In this document: positions 26,313-34,248 of the stretch, in pieces
Layout of the letters: the number at the start of each line of letters is the position of its first letter
Position numbering within the stretch: the stretch's first letter is position 1
From: Synergistaceae bacterium
GTDB lineage: Bacteria > Synergistota > Synergistia > Synergistales > Synergistaceae
Length of the DNA: 34,248 nucleotides
NCBI GenBank assembly: GCA_031269245.1
Contig: JAISZL010000093.1
Span: forward strand, 1 to 34,248
Direction of reading: 5' to 3'
Position numbers and translations under genes: made by a program
Notes under the pieces: model-generated
What the model saw: the letters and a program-made list of their open reading frames with translations, nothing else
Databases searched by the model: none
Told to the model about the DNA's origin: nothing

Positions 26313-29300
26313 GGGCTTCAAGAGCTTCGGCGGCTCGCACGATCTGCCGCTCGCGCCGGGTATGACCGCGATAGTAGGCCCCAACGGCAGCGGGAAGAGC
26401 AACATCCTGGACTCCATGCGCTGGGTTCTGGGCGATTCGCACTCGTCCAAGCTGCGGGTGGCCAAGCAGGGCGGCCTCATCTTCCACGGCTCGGCCTCGT
26501 GCCCGCCGGCCGATGAGGCGTCGGTGGCGATACAGCTCAGGGAGGGCACCAAGGTCTGCTCCATCCGGCGGCGCGTGCTCGAAGCCGGGACGGTCCTCAC
26601 CGTTGACGGTGCCCGCGTGACACTCGCCGAGCTGGACGAGGTCAAGCGGCAGTGGCAGCTGTCGGGGGACAAGTTCGCCTTCATAGGCCAGGGCGACGTG
26701 GCCGAGGTCATACAGCAACGGCCGTCCGCGAGGAGGGTCCTGCTGGAGTCTCTCTTCGGGATAGACGCGTATCGCAGGCGAAGGGAGGATGCGTCAGGCA
26801 GATTGTCCGAGGCCCGAGAGGAGTACGGCAGGCTCAGGACGTTCAGGGCGGAGCTCAACGCCAGGCGCGGCGAGATAGCCCCCGAGGTGGAGCGCGCCCT
26901 TCGCGCGCGTGAACTGCTTGACGCGCTGGAGGAGGCCCGCCGCGGACTCTACTGGGTCAGGCGCTCGCGCAACGAGTCCGAGTCCGCGCGGATAGAGGCC
27001 GAGAAACGATGTCTCGCCGAATCACTCGCCTCTAGGGAGGCGTGGAGGGCCGCGTGGGAGAGGAGCCTCGAGTTGCTCGAGCGCGACATGGCCTCCCTCT
27101 CCCAGACGAGGCAGACCCAGATCCACGCGCTGGACGAGGCCAAAAACGCGCTCGCGGCCTTAACGCGCGCCGCCTACGGCTGCGGAACGTCGCTCGCCTC
27201 GTCCCGCCGCAGGGCAGAGCAGATAAGGTCGGAGCGCGCGGAGCTGGCCATGAGACTGGAGTCCCTGTCGGCGGAGATGAGCGAGTTCAGGTCGGACGGG
27301 CAGGTCCGTGAGCGGACGCTCGCGGACGCGAAAAAGTCCCTGGCCGACGCCGAGGAGAGACGCCGGCGGCACGACGAGGCGGCCAGGCTCGCATCGCGGG
27401 AGAGGGACCGCGTAAACAGGGAGCGCGGAGAGGTGGAGGGTGAGCTCGCCACGCTGAAAGGGCGGATGAGGGCCATAGGAATGGCGCTGAGGGAGCTCGA
27501 TGAGCGAAAGAAACGGGGCGGCGCCGCCACGCTCTCCCCCTCCGATTCGCTCCAGGCCGTCAAGCGCGAGCTTGACGGCTTGGAGCGGCGCCACGCTGAA
27601 CTGCTGGACGAGCAGGAGAGTGCGGCGTCGCTGCACCGCGACGTCTACGCGCGGCTGCAGGAGACGTCGAGCGACCTCCAGAGGAGCCGCAGGGAGTCGT
27701 CGAAGCTGACAAACCGCGTGTCGGAGCTTCAGGAACAGGTCGCGACGGAGGTGTACCCACGCCCGGTCCAGCACGTCGTCTCCGCCGCGAGGCTGGGCCG
27801 GCTCAAGGCGCGGGCTTGCGCCGCGATAGACGCGTTCGAGTGCCCCGAGGAGCTCGCCTCCACTATGGAGGCGTTTCTTGGGGGCAGACAGTTCTGGGTG
27901 TTCGTCGACACGATGGACGAGGCCGGGCTGTGCATCGACCTGCTCAAAAAAAATCAGATGGGCAGGGCAACGTTCCTGCCGTTGGAGAGAGCCCGCCCCA
28001 GGCAGCGCGACGAGATGTGCCGCCTGCCCGCGAGCGGCGTCGTCGGATGGGCGATGAAGCTGATGAAATCCGACGAGCACTGGCGCCCGGCTCTTGAGCA
28101 CATCATGGGCGACCTTATCATCGTGGAGGGCTACGGCGTCGGCCAATTGATCGTCAGAGGAGGCTTCAGGGGCCCGGTGGCGACGCTGGAGGGCGACGTG
28201 TTCCAGCCGGCAGGGACTGTGTCTGGCGGGCGCTCGCAGAAACAGGGCCGCACCATGGAGATAGTGTCCGCCCTCTCGCGCCTGGAGGCGGAGTCATCGT
28301 CGGGCAGGCGCGCGGTGGAGGCGCTGACGCAAAGCCTCGCCCTCCTGGAGGAGGAGGAGGCGTCGGCCTCCGCGCGAAAGGAGGCGGTGTCCGTGGAGAT
28401 ACGCGAACTGGCCTCGGCCCGCAGCGCGCTCGATGCCAAGATGGAGGAAATTCAGAGGGAGCGCGCCAGGGCGAAGAGCGAACGCGAGTCGATGAGGGCC
28501 TCTCTCGGCGAGGGAGCCAGGCGCTACGCGGAGCTCGCGCGGCGAAAGCGGGAGCTCGATGCCGAGACCGTGGCCGACGTGGCGCTCGACCTCGACGCGC
28601 ACCTCTTCAAGGAGACGGAGAGATTGAAGAGCATCATAGCCGTGGAGGAGGAGAAGAGCAGATCCGGCCTCGCCATGAGAGAGAGGATGAGCGGCGAGGT
28701 GCGCTCCCTGACGTCCGCTGTATCCGACCTCGACGAGGAGTTTGCGTCGTGCGAGCGCGACATCATGGCAAACAGGGGCAATCTGTCCAATCTCTCGCGG
28801 CGCTACGCTCAAGCCGCCGCCAACGCCAGGGCCGCGGCCAGGGAGATGGCGGAGTTCGGTGACCGATACGAGGCCATAGCGAGGCGGAGGGCCGCTAAGA
28901 CGGCTCGGCTGGAGTCGGCGAAGTTGGCGGTCCAGGCGGCCTCCGAGGGGTGCGCCGCCGTCCGCGTCAGGGAGGCCGAACTGTCCCGCGAGAGGACGGA
29001 GTTGATCCAGACCTGGGATGAGCAGTACCCCTATCCCGGGGACGACGGCCGCTCCTTCGCCGGCTATGACGCTGACGAGCTGAGGCGGGGCATAAGGGAG
29101 AACGACAGGAGCTTGAAGGCTATGGGGGAGGTTGACATGGGCGTTCTATCCGAGGACAGGAGTCTGAGGGACCGCACCGCGTTCCTGGGCGACCAGCTCG
29201 ACGACGTGGGCCAGGGGATAATTGAGCTCGAACGCCTGATATCGGACGCGGACGAGCAGGCCAGGGGCATATTCTCGAACGCTTTGGAGGAGATCGACAA

Positions 29301-29724
29301 GAAGTTCAACGCGCTGTTCCAGAGGCTCTTCATCGGTGGTGACGCCCGCCTCGAGATGATAGAGGGCGAGTCCCTGTGGGACAGCGGGGTCGACGTGGTG
29401 GCGCGCCCGCCGGGCAAGCACCCGGCGAGCATCGCGCAACTCTCCGGCGGCGAGCAGTCCCTCTCGGCGATAGCCCTGCTCTTCGCGTCCCTGGAGGTCG
29501 CGTCGTGTCCCATAGCGGTGCTGGACGAGGTGGACGCGGCACTGGACGAGGTGAACCTGCGGCGGTTCGCCGACCTGGCCCGGGATGCCTCCAAGGAGCG
29601 CCAGATATTTGTCATGACACACAGGCGGGTGACGATGGAGCGGGCCGACGTGCTGTACGGGGTCACGCTGGCCGAGCCGGGCCTCTCCCAAGTGATTGGC
29701 GTGCGAGTAGAGGATTGGGCATAA
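26287..29724 (+). CDS. smc: Chromosome segregation/condensation protein SMC
   Basis: SMC dimers extrude DNA loops and organise the chromosome with ScpA/ScpB (not in this window). The 1145-residue protein has the Walker A GPNGSGKSN (about residue 33), a first coiled-coil arm (about 165-490), the hinge (about 497-650, ending GDVFQPAGTVSGG), a second arm (about 655-980), the signature LSGGEQSLSA (about 1051) and Walker B PIAVLDEVDAALDE (about 1075). The start is TTG 26287 inside the rng 3' end, eight bases after GGGAGGAG and at the point where conservation begins (MYIARLQLRGFKSF). After the stop lie a T8 run (29755-29762) without a strong stem and about 230 AT-rich bases leading to selB. Confidence 0.95.
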   Translation: MYIARLQLRGFKSFGGSHDLPLAPGMTAIVGPNGSGKSNILDSMRWVLGDSHSSKLRVAKQGGLIFHGSASCPPADEASVAIQLREGTKVCSIRRRVLEAGTVLTVDGARVTLAELDEVKRQWQLSGDKFAFIGQGDVAEVIQQRPSARRVLLESLFGIDAYRRRREDASGRLSEAREEYGRLRTFRAELNARRGEIAPEVERALRARELLDALEEARRGLYWVRRSRNESESARIEAEKRCLAESLASREAWRAAWERSLELLERDMASLSQTRQTQIHALDEAKNALAALTRAAYGCGTSLASSRRRAEQIRSERAELAMRLESLSAEMSEFRSDGQVRERTLADAKKSLADAEERRRRHDEAARLASRERDRVNRERGEVEGELATLKGRMRAIGMALRELDERKKRGGAATLSPSDSLQAVKRELDGLERRHAELLDEQESAASLHRDVYARLQETSSDLQRSRRESSKLTNRVSELQEQVATEVYPRPVQHVVSAARLGRLKARACAAIDAFECPEELASTMEAFLGGRQFWVFVDTMDEAGLCIDLLKKNQMGRATFLPLERARPRQRDEMCRLPASGVVGWAMKLMKSDEHWRPALEHIMGDLIIVEGYGVGQLIVRGGFRGPVATLEGDVFQPAGTVSGGRSQKQGRTMEIVSALSRLEAESSSGRRAVEALTQSLALLEEEEASASARKEAVSVEIRELASARSALDAKMEEIQRERARAKSERESMRASLGEGARRYAELARRKRELDAETVADVALDLDAHLFKETERLKSIIAVEEEKSRSGLAMRERMSGEVRSLTSAVSDLDEEFASCERDIMANRGNLSNLSRRYAQAAANARAAAREMAEFGDRYEAIARRRAAKTARLESAKLAVQAASEGCAAVRVREAELSRERTELIQTWDEQYPYPGDDGRSFAGYDADELRRGIRENDRSLKAMGEVDMGVLSEDRSLRDRTAFLGDQLDDVGQGIIELERLISDADEQARGIFSNALEEIDKKFNALFQRLFIGGDARLEMIEGESLWDSGVDVVARPPGKHPASIAQLSGGEQSLSAIALLFASLEVASCPIAVLDEVDAALDEVNLRRFADLARDASKERQIFVMTHRRVTMERADVLYGVTLAEPGLSQVIGVRVEDWA

Positions 29725-29963
29725 CAAAAGCAAGCGCCGCCGGCATAATAATTCTTTTTTTTGCGTGACCGCCGCGATTTTAGATATTTTCCCTGAACCG
29801 CCTCTCCTAGTGGTGCAATATTTCAAATAAGATTATATACTTATTGATGGTTACATAAATATTAATTTGTTGGAAGGCTGGGGTGGTTCCTTTCACTTCG
29901 CGTCCCTGGCTTTAAGTTGACGTCAAGCCTCCGGCAAGGTCTTTAAGGGAGGGAATGTGTGCT

Positions 29964-31913
29964 ATGGATTTTCACTTCAGGCTAGGCATCGCCGGCCGCG
30001 CGGGACACGGGAAAACGTCGCTCAGGACGGCGCTCTGCGCGTCGGGCGTCAAGTCGTCTGGATCCAGACGCAAGGGCTCCTCCGGGGATTTCGACCATAC
30101 CCCTCTCGTCCTGCCGAGCGGGATGGAGGTCGATGCCGCGGACCTGCCGTCCATGGAGAGCTCCGTCTCCTGGATGGCAGCCGGGGCCTCCTGCTTGGAT
30201 GCCGCGGTGTTCGTGATATCGTGTGACGAGGAGGCGTCTCCGAACGCGGCGGAATATATAAATGTGCTCGGTTTGCTGGGGGTGGAGTCCGGGATAGTGG
30301 TCCTGACCAAGGCCGATCTCGTCGGCCGGGATGCCCTGGCATCGGCGAGGCGCGACGCGGAGGCGCTGGTCAAGGGGACCTTCTTGGAGGGCGCTCCGAT
30401 CGTGCCGGTCTCCGTCGTTGTCAAGAAGGGCCTACCCGAGTTGCTGAAGGCGCTCGACGGTCTTGTCGGGCAGTCGAGGCCGCGCGATCGCTCGGGGGCG
30501 TTCTTCATGCCCATCGACAAGGTGTCGAGCGTGAGGGTTGGCGCTGTGGTGGCGGGCGTCCCATACAGCGGGACCGTGAGGGAGGGCGACTACCTGGAGG
30601 TGATGCCGGCGGGCAGGCTGTCTCGGACGTCCTCCATCTGGGCGAGAGGGAAACGTGTCGGCTCGTCGCGCGCCGGGGAGAGGCTGGAGATCGGGCTCGA
30701 CCTCGTCACCTCGGAGCAGATTAGGAGGGGGGATGTCCTCTGCGAGAAGGGGCGCTTCGCTCAGACGGAGTGCCTGGAGGCGGCCCTTGGCATTCTGCCG
30801 TCCGCCGCGGAGCCCATAGCCCACATGCAGAGGGTTCGCCTTCTCGTGGGGAGTTTTGACGTGGTGGCGAGGGTGTCCGTCCTGTCGGACGTCGCGCGAG
30901 GCGTGGAGCCAGGGAGGAACCGGGTGGTTCAGTTGCTGCCGGAGTCCAGGATAGCGGCTCGGGTGGGCGAGCGATTTGTCGTCCTGTCCGGCGCGCCGCC
31001 CAGGGCGGCGGGCGGCGGGCGCATCCTGATACCGTGCGCCATGCGACCGCACAGCGGGGAGGAGAGGGCTGTTCATGAGGACGTCCTGAACAACCTCGCC
31101 GCGAACTGGAGCGATCAGGCCATGCTGTCGGCAATGGTGCGCGAGAGGGAGTGCATCGACGTGGAGGAGCTGCATCATCTCTCTCAGATCGAGCGGACGG
31201 AGTTCTATCGGCTGCTCTCGCGCCTGAAGGACGACGATGGGCCGTCCGGCGTGGTGCCGCTCGGCGCGTCCGAGGGGATCATTCTGTCGAGGAGCGCGGG
31301 GGCCCGCATCGCCCAGTCCGTGGCGTCCAGCCTCGGCGCTTTCCACGAGGCGCGCCCGGAGCTCGCCGGAGCGGATATCGACGACCTCAGGTCCAACGTC
31401 TTCGGCGACGGCGGATCTTCGTCACCGGAGTCGAAGGTGTTCGGCGATTTTCTCGAGGTCATGCTCTCGCTGGGCGAGATAGCCCGGACGATGGCGGGCG
31501 GCGGGGTGAGGTATCGCCTGCCCGATTTCGAACCGAGGTGCGATGGGGCGTTCGCCGAACTGGTCGCCAGGCTGCGCGCCGTGATGGAGGATTCCGGCTG
31601 TGAGCTGGCGGAGACGGTGACGCTGGCCTCCGCGCTGGGGGCAAAACCCGTGGACGTCACGCGCGCGCTGGGCTACCTGAGGGAAAATGACGGCGTAGAG
31701 GTGATCGGCGACGGGTTGCTGCTCCCGAGGGACGTCGCGGAGAGGGCTCTTGAGGCAATCACGTCCATGCGCGGGGAGATCTCGGCGTCCGCGCTCATGG
31801 GCGGCTTAGGCATCAGCCGAAGGGCGAGCGCGGCGATCCTCGCTTTCTTCGACTCGAAGGGCGTCACGCGGCTCTCCGGGAACAAAAGAGTCTTGCGGAA
31901 GATGCGCGGGTGA
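29964..31913 (+). CDS. selB: SelB-like selenocysteine-specific elongation factor with degenerate GTPase domain
   Basis: SelB carries Sec-tRNA to UGA codons marked by a SECIS hairpin. The 649-residue protein keeps the order: GTPase domain (1-180), EF-Tu-like beta-barrels 2 and 3 (about 185-370, with FFMPIDKVSSVRVGAVVAGVPYSGTV), then winged-helix domains (about 385-649). P-loop GRAGHGKT (11-18) and TKAD (115-118) are present. However, the switch I segment normally ending GITI is replaced by KGSSGDFDHT, and the DxPGHE motif reads DLPSME (60-65), so the glycine and catalytic histidine are gone. ATG 29964 is preferred to ATG 29955, which lies one base after the GGGAGGG site. No selA or tRNA-Sec is in the window. 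It could be a SelB paralogue with another role. Confidence 0.8.
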   Translation: MDFHFRLGIAGRAGHGKTSLRTALCASGVKSSGSRRKGSSGDFDHTPLVLPSGMEVDAADLPSMESSVSWMAAGASCLDAAVFVISCDEEASPNAAEYINVLGLLGVESGIVVLTKADLVGRDALASARRDAEALVKGTFLEGAPIVPVSVVVKKGLPELLKALDGLVGQSRPRDRSGAFFMPIDKVSSVRVGAVVAGVPYSGTVREGDYLEVMPAGRLSRTSSIWARGKRVGSSRAGERLEIGLDLVTSEQIRRGDVLCEKGRFAQTECLEAALGILPSAAEPIAHMQRVRLLVGSFDVVARVSVLSDVARGVEPGRNRVVQLLPESRIAARVGERFVVLSGAPPRAAGGGRILIPCAMRPHSGEERAVHEDVLNNLAANWSDQAMLSAMVRERECIDVEELHHLSQIERTEFYRLLSRLKDDDGPSGVVPLGASEGIILSRSAGARIAQSVASSLGAFHEARPELAGADIDDLRSNVFGDGGSSSPESKVFGDFLEVMLSLGEIARTMAGGGVRYRLPDFEPRCDGAFAELVARLRAVMEDSGCELAETVTLASALGAKPVDVTRALGYLRENDGVEVIGDGLLLPRDVAERALEAITSMRGEISASALMGGLGISRRASAAILAFFDSKGVTRLSGNKRVLRKMRG

Positions 31914-31953
31914 GTCCGTTGGAAATGCGTAATTTGGCTGGGCGGGCGAGTTA

Positions 31954-31982
31954 TTGAGTTATGTTTATAAATATGTTATGAT
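31954..31982 (+). promoter_or_regulatory. Promoter of veg-ispE-purR
   Basis: TTGAGT (31954-31959, four of six) and TATGAT (31977-31982, five of six) are 17 bases apart, about 35 bases before the veg start. The surrounding 40 bases are strongly AT-rich against a GC-rich background. The -10 box lies inside the palindrome at 31971-31989. Confidence 0.55.
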
Positions 31983-31989
31983 AACATAT
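31971..31989. promoter_or_regulatory. Operator-like 19-bp palindrome over the veg promoter
   Basis: ATATGTTATGATAACATAT is a perfect inverted repeat with nine-base arms and one central base, covering the -10 box and the likely start point of the veg promoter. This is the position of a repressor operator. It does not resemble the B. subtilis PurBox (CGAA core), so PurR autoregulation through the known site is not indicated; the regulator is unknown. Confidence 0.5.
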
Positions 31990-32015
31990 AGTCGAGATTT
32001 TGGGGAGTGATTAAT

Positions 32016-32252
32016 TTGCCTTACACTTTAAGCGCCATTCGAGAACAAGTTACTCAGTACAGGGGGTCGCGGGTTTTTTACAGAGCGGCGAACGGCAGGA
32101 GAAAGGCGGAAGCCCGGCAGGGCGTCATAATCGAAGCGTACCCCAGTCTTTTCACCTTATACGTCGAGTCACAGAACAGCACTGTTTCCTTCAGCTACGC
32201 TGACATTCTCACAAAAGAAGTCGAATTGAGGCTAATGCCGGCGGACGAATGA
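32016..32252 (+). CDS. veg: Veg family protein
   Basis: The 78-residue protein matches Veg: MPYTLSAIREQV start, ANGRRKAEARQGVIIEAYPSLF in the middle and VSFSYADILTKEVEL at the end. In B. subtilis Veg stimulates biofilm matrix genes and is strongly transcribed; the biochemical role is unclear. The start is TTG 32016, eight bases after GGGGAG (32002-32007); the GTG at 32007 overlaps that site. Veg upstream of ispE and purR is the same order as in Bacillus and Clostridia. Confidence 0.92.
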   Translation: MPYTLSAIREQVTQYRGSRVFYRAANGRRKAEARQGVIIEAYPSLFTLYVESQNSTVSFSYADILTKEVELRLMPADE

Positions 32253-32318
32253 GCCCACGCGCATGAGCCCATTACCTCAATAGCCTCGGCACGCGGGATC
32301 TTGCGGCATCTCGCTGCG

Positions 32319-33215
32319 ATGTTGTTCACAGAGACGTGTTCCATAAAGATCAACCTCACGCTTCGCGTGCTTGGCGCGCGCGAGGATGGCTATCATGACA
32401 TATACTCGCTCTTCTGGCGCCTCAGGTCCCCGGAGGCGCTGGAGATATCCGTCCCATCCCCCGATGACGAGCTTCGAGTGACGGGCGCCGACATTCCAGG
32501 GGAGAACATCCTGTCCAGGGTCCAGAGGCACATCCGCGGCGTTTGCGGGGATGGTTCGTTCCCGGGGGTGAGCATGAGGCTTCACAAGCTCCTGCCCGTG
32601 GGGAGCGGGGTGGGGGCTGGCAGCGGCAACGCGGCGGCACTCCTGAGGTGGTTCGGGCGCGTCCGCCACGCCACGAGCCTAGGCGGAGATGTGCCCGGCA
32701 TGGCCAGCTTGGGCGCGGACGTGGCGTTTCTCGCCAGCGGCCGTGATTTGGCGCTGGCACATGGGGTTGGGGATCTGCTGGATGGGCTGGATGGCTCTCT
32801 CCCTCTCTCCGCCGTGATATGTTTCCCGGAGTGGGCCAGCTATACAGCTCGGGCCTACGCGTCGCTCGACGCATACAGACGAGCCCGCGGCATGGGGCCG
32901 CCTATGGATGAGGTGCGGTCCCGCGTGGAGGCTCTGTCGGTTTTAAATTCACTCCGCAATGAAAATAAACTTGGGATACTCCCAAATGATTTTATTTCAT
33001 GTTTATCGGAATATGAATCGTGTTACAATACTCTTTATGAGGTATTCGATAAAAATGGTTCCATCGCTTGGGGGTTGTGCGGCAGCGGTTCCGCGTGCTT
33101 TGCCCTGTTTCGGCGGAAGGACGCGGGGTTTGCGATTCCGGGTTTGACGGAGGCGCTTTCGAGAGAGGAGTCTTCGCGTTTTCAATGGCTCAGGCAAATT
33201 CTGGTCGTGGAGTGA
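32319..33215 (+). CDS. ispE: 4-diphosphocytidyl-2-C-methyl-D-erythritol kinase (IspE)
   Basis: IspE phosphorylates CDP-methylerythritol in the MEP isoprenoid pathway. The 298-residue GHMP kinase has the substrate motif SIKINLTLRVLGAREDGYHDI near the N-terminus, the ATP loop LLPVGSGVGAGSGNAAALL (about 91-109; relatives often have GGGSSDAA), LGADVAFL with the catalytic aspartate, and the late WGLCGSGSACFALF. The start is uncertain: ATG 32319 is taken, but TTG 32301 is in frame and neither has a clear ribosome-binding site. Codons in 32940-33065 are much AT-richer than the rest. The stop overlaps the region just before purR. Confidence 0.93.
   Translation: MLFTETCSIKINLTLRVLGAREDGYHDIYSLFWRLRSPEALEISVPSPDDELRVTGADIPGENILSRVQRHIRGVCGDGSFPGVSMRLHKLLPVGSGVGAGSGNAAALLRWFGRVRHATSLGGDVPGMASLGADVAFLASGRDLALAHGVGDLLDGLDGSLPLSAVICFPEWASYTARAYASLDAYRRARGMGPPMDEVRSRVEALSVLNSLRNENKLGILPNDFISCLSEYESCYNTLYEVFDKNGSIAWGLCGSGSACFALFRRKDAGFAIPGLTEALSREESSRFQWLRQILVVE
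33002..33029 (+). promoter_or_regulatory. Possible internal promoter for purR
   Basis: Within the AT-rich part of ispE, TTTATC (33002-33007) and TACAAT (33024-33029, five of six) lie 16 bases apart, about 190 bases before purR. The -35 box is weak, so this is only a candidate. Confidence 0.25.
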
Positions 33216-33220
33216 TGAAT

Positions 33221-34018
33221 ATGCGGGTGAAAAGAACTGAACGCCTTATACGAATTGCGTCGAGACTGTTGCTTCGCCCGTCCAGATCGCTCTCCCTCAC
33301 CGAGGCGGCCGCGGGTTTTAAAGTTTCCAAAACCCTGATCAGCGATGACATAGAGATAATATCGGAGGCACTCGCGAGCGAGGGCGTGGGTTCCATAGCG
33401 ACCGGCAGGGGGCGCAGCGGCGGGGCTTATTTCATGCCGGAGCCCTCCGGCGACCGCAGGCGGCACAAACTTCAAGGCTTGGCGGAGTTGTTGTCGGTGC
33501 CGGAGCGCCTTCTGCCAGGGGGCCTCGTGTACTATACCGATCTTCTCTTCGACCCCGATTGGGCGTCATTCCTCGGATTTGCCACGGCGTCCCTGTTCAG
33601 CGAGAACAAGCCGGCGGTGGTCTTGACCTCCGAGGTGAAGGGGATCCCCGTAGCTTTCTTCACCGCTTACGCGCTCGGCGTGCCGCTGGCGGTGTGCCGC
33701 TTCCGCAACCGTCCGAGCGACGGCCCGGCTGTCGGCGTCCACTTCCCGACCGCGAGCGGCGACGTCAGAACTATGTACCTTGGCACCCGCGTCATCTCCC
33801 CGTCGAGCAGGGTGCTCATCGTCGACGACTTCATGAGGGGCGGCAGCACCGCCGCCGGAATGCTTCTCATGGCCCGCGAGTTCGACGCGTCAGTGGTGGG
33901 AGTCGGCGTGTTCATCGCCTCGTCGGAGCCCGCCAGAAAATCCGTGACGGATTACCGCTCGCTGCTGGAGCTGTCGGTGTCCGAGGGGACGCCGAAGCTG
34001 TCGGTGTCCGAGACATAG
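33221..34018 (+). CDS. purR: PurR-type purine operon regulator (winged helix plus PRTase domain)
   Basis: The 265-residue protein has the Gram-positive-type PurR layout: an N-terminal winged helix (MRVKRTERLIRIASRLLLRP, FKVSKTLISDDIEII) and a phosphoribosyltransferase-like effector domain ending in the PRPP loop VLIVDDFMRGGSTAAGM (about 198-214). In B. subtilis PurR binds pur promoters and is released by PRPP. The start is ATG 33221, eight bases after GGAG; ATG 33215, which overlaps the ispE stop, is too close to that site. The C-terminus is made of a duplicated segment (LSVSEGTPK then LSVSET). No pur biosynthetic genes are in the window. Confidence 0.92.
   Translation: MRVKRTERLIRIASRLLLRPSRSLSLTEAAAGFKVSKTLISDDIEIISEALASEGVGSIATGRGRSGGAYFMPEPSGDRRRHKLQGLAELLSVPERLLPGGLVYYTDLLFDPDWASFLGFATASLFSENKPAVVLTSEVKGIPVAFFTAYALGVPLAVCRFRNRPSDGPAVGVHFPTASGDVRTMYLGTRVISPSSRVLIVDDFMRGGSTAAGMLLMAREFDASVVGVGVFIASSEPARKSVTDYRSLLELSVSEGTPKLSVSET
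33970..34012 (+). repeat. Tandem duplication at the 3' end of purR
   Basis: The 16 bases GCTGTCGGTGTCCGAG occur at 33970-33985 and again at 33997-34012, 27 bases apart, so nine codons separate the copies in frame. The second copy is followed by ACA and the TAG stop. This looks like a recent in-frame duplication of the coding end, close to the IS5-like element. Confidence 0.8.
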
Positions 34019-34044
34019 GCTTTATCTTTTACCTTAGAACCTGC

Positions 34045-34248
34045 CTAATATCTTTTCAATAGCAAAGACACAAACGCCAGTTTAACCATATTCAGTGATG
34101 TTTCAATGAGACGTTCGCGGTTTTTCCACATTCGTCCGCATTTATCAAGCCAACCAAAGCTTCTCTCTACAATCCATCTTTTGGGCATTATCACGAACTT
34201 ACGCGATTCTGGCCGTTTAGCAATTTCTACTTCCGCATCTGTCATCTC
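34045..34248 (-). CDS. IS5-family transposase, C-terminal part (runs off the window)
   Basis: A minus-strand frame from the window edge to TAG 34047-34045 encodes the end of an IS5-family DDE transposase. It shows the motif PKRWIVERSFGWLDKC, whose glutamate is the last catalytic residue, then RLIETSLNMVKLAFVSLLLKRY, the usual C-terminal helix. The frame is intact within the window. The element's end is probably near 34035, where TTAGAACCTGCC lies just outside the stop and could be the start of the terminal repeat; the other end is outside. The insertion lies directly after purR. Confidence 0.85.
   Translation of the reverse strand, partial: EMTDAEVEIAKRPESRKFVIMPKRWIVERSFGWLDKCGRMWKNRERLIETSLNMVKLAFVSLLLKRY

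Noticed and set aside
29725-29963. Intrinsic terminator after smc and a selB promoter
   Set aside because: A T8 run exists but no convincing stem precedes it, and no pair of promoter boxes with correct spacing stands out.

Overview
The window reads as chromosomal DNA from a GC-rich, diderm, anaerobic-type bacterium, most likely a member of the Synergistota. The reasons are the ordered core-gene blocks (lepA-hemW; mreBCD-mrdA-minCDE-rodA; a radical SAM/DUF2344 pair followed by an RNase E/G gene and smc; veg-ispE-purR), a long secreted beta-helix protein ending in a GG-C-D tail with a hydrophobic stretch and basic end like the Synergist-CTERM sorting signal, and frequent TTG/GTG starts. The lineage is an inference from gene content and order; no rRNA or tRNA gene is present to test it.

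Layout. 1-1086 is a graveyard: an unidentified C-terminal fragment at the edge, an internal piece of an IS66 transposase with in-frame TAG codons, and a short DUF1016 (YhcG)-like scrap. 1087-4254 (minus) is a 1055-residue surface protein with Pmp-like beta-helix repeats, leucine-rich repeats and a nine-C tract in its signal-peptide coding region. 4474-6633 (minus) is a three-gene flavinylation/electron-transfer type unit (NusG-II protein, Gx transporter family membrane protein, ApbE) with a good promoter and an internal terminator-like hairpin. 6817-7444 (minus) is a VapBC toxin-antitoxin pair whose antitoxin reading frame is broken. 7445-7809 holds an unassigned gene remnant and the lepA leader.

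7810-12041 (plus) carries lepA, hemW, a DJ-1/PfpI protein and a proline-rich exported protein. 12254-15034 carries a frameshifted alkaline phosphatase and a YibE/F membrane protein; a 19-base imperfect direct repeat lies on either side of this pair. 15235-22281 is a tightly packed cell-shape and division-site cluster: mreB, mreC, mreD, mrdA (PBP2), minC, minD, minE, rodA. These would together set rod shape (MreBCD, PBP2, RodA elongasome) and midcell placement (MinCDE). 22367-29724 holds a TIGR03960-type radical SAM protein, its DUF2344 partner, RNase G/E and SMC, with overlapping starts and stops. 29964-31913 is a SelB-like factor whose GTPase domain has lost the usual DxPGH and switch I signatures. 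32016-34018 is veg-ispE-purR behind a promoter whose -10 box lies inside a 19-base perfect palindrome. The window ends in the C-terminal part of an IS5-family transposase (minus strand).

The observations that look most worth following are the degenerate SelB GTPase domain, the poly-C tract (possible phase variation) in the surface protein, the palindrome over the veg promoter, the clean frameshifts in vapB and in the phosphatase, and the direct repeats around the phosphatase/YibE-F pair. I did not find a convincing wholly new multi-gene system, CRISPR array, or tRNA gene.
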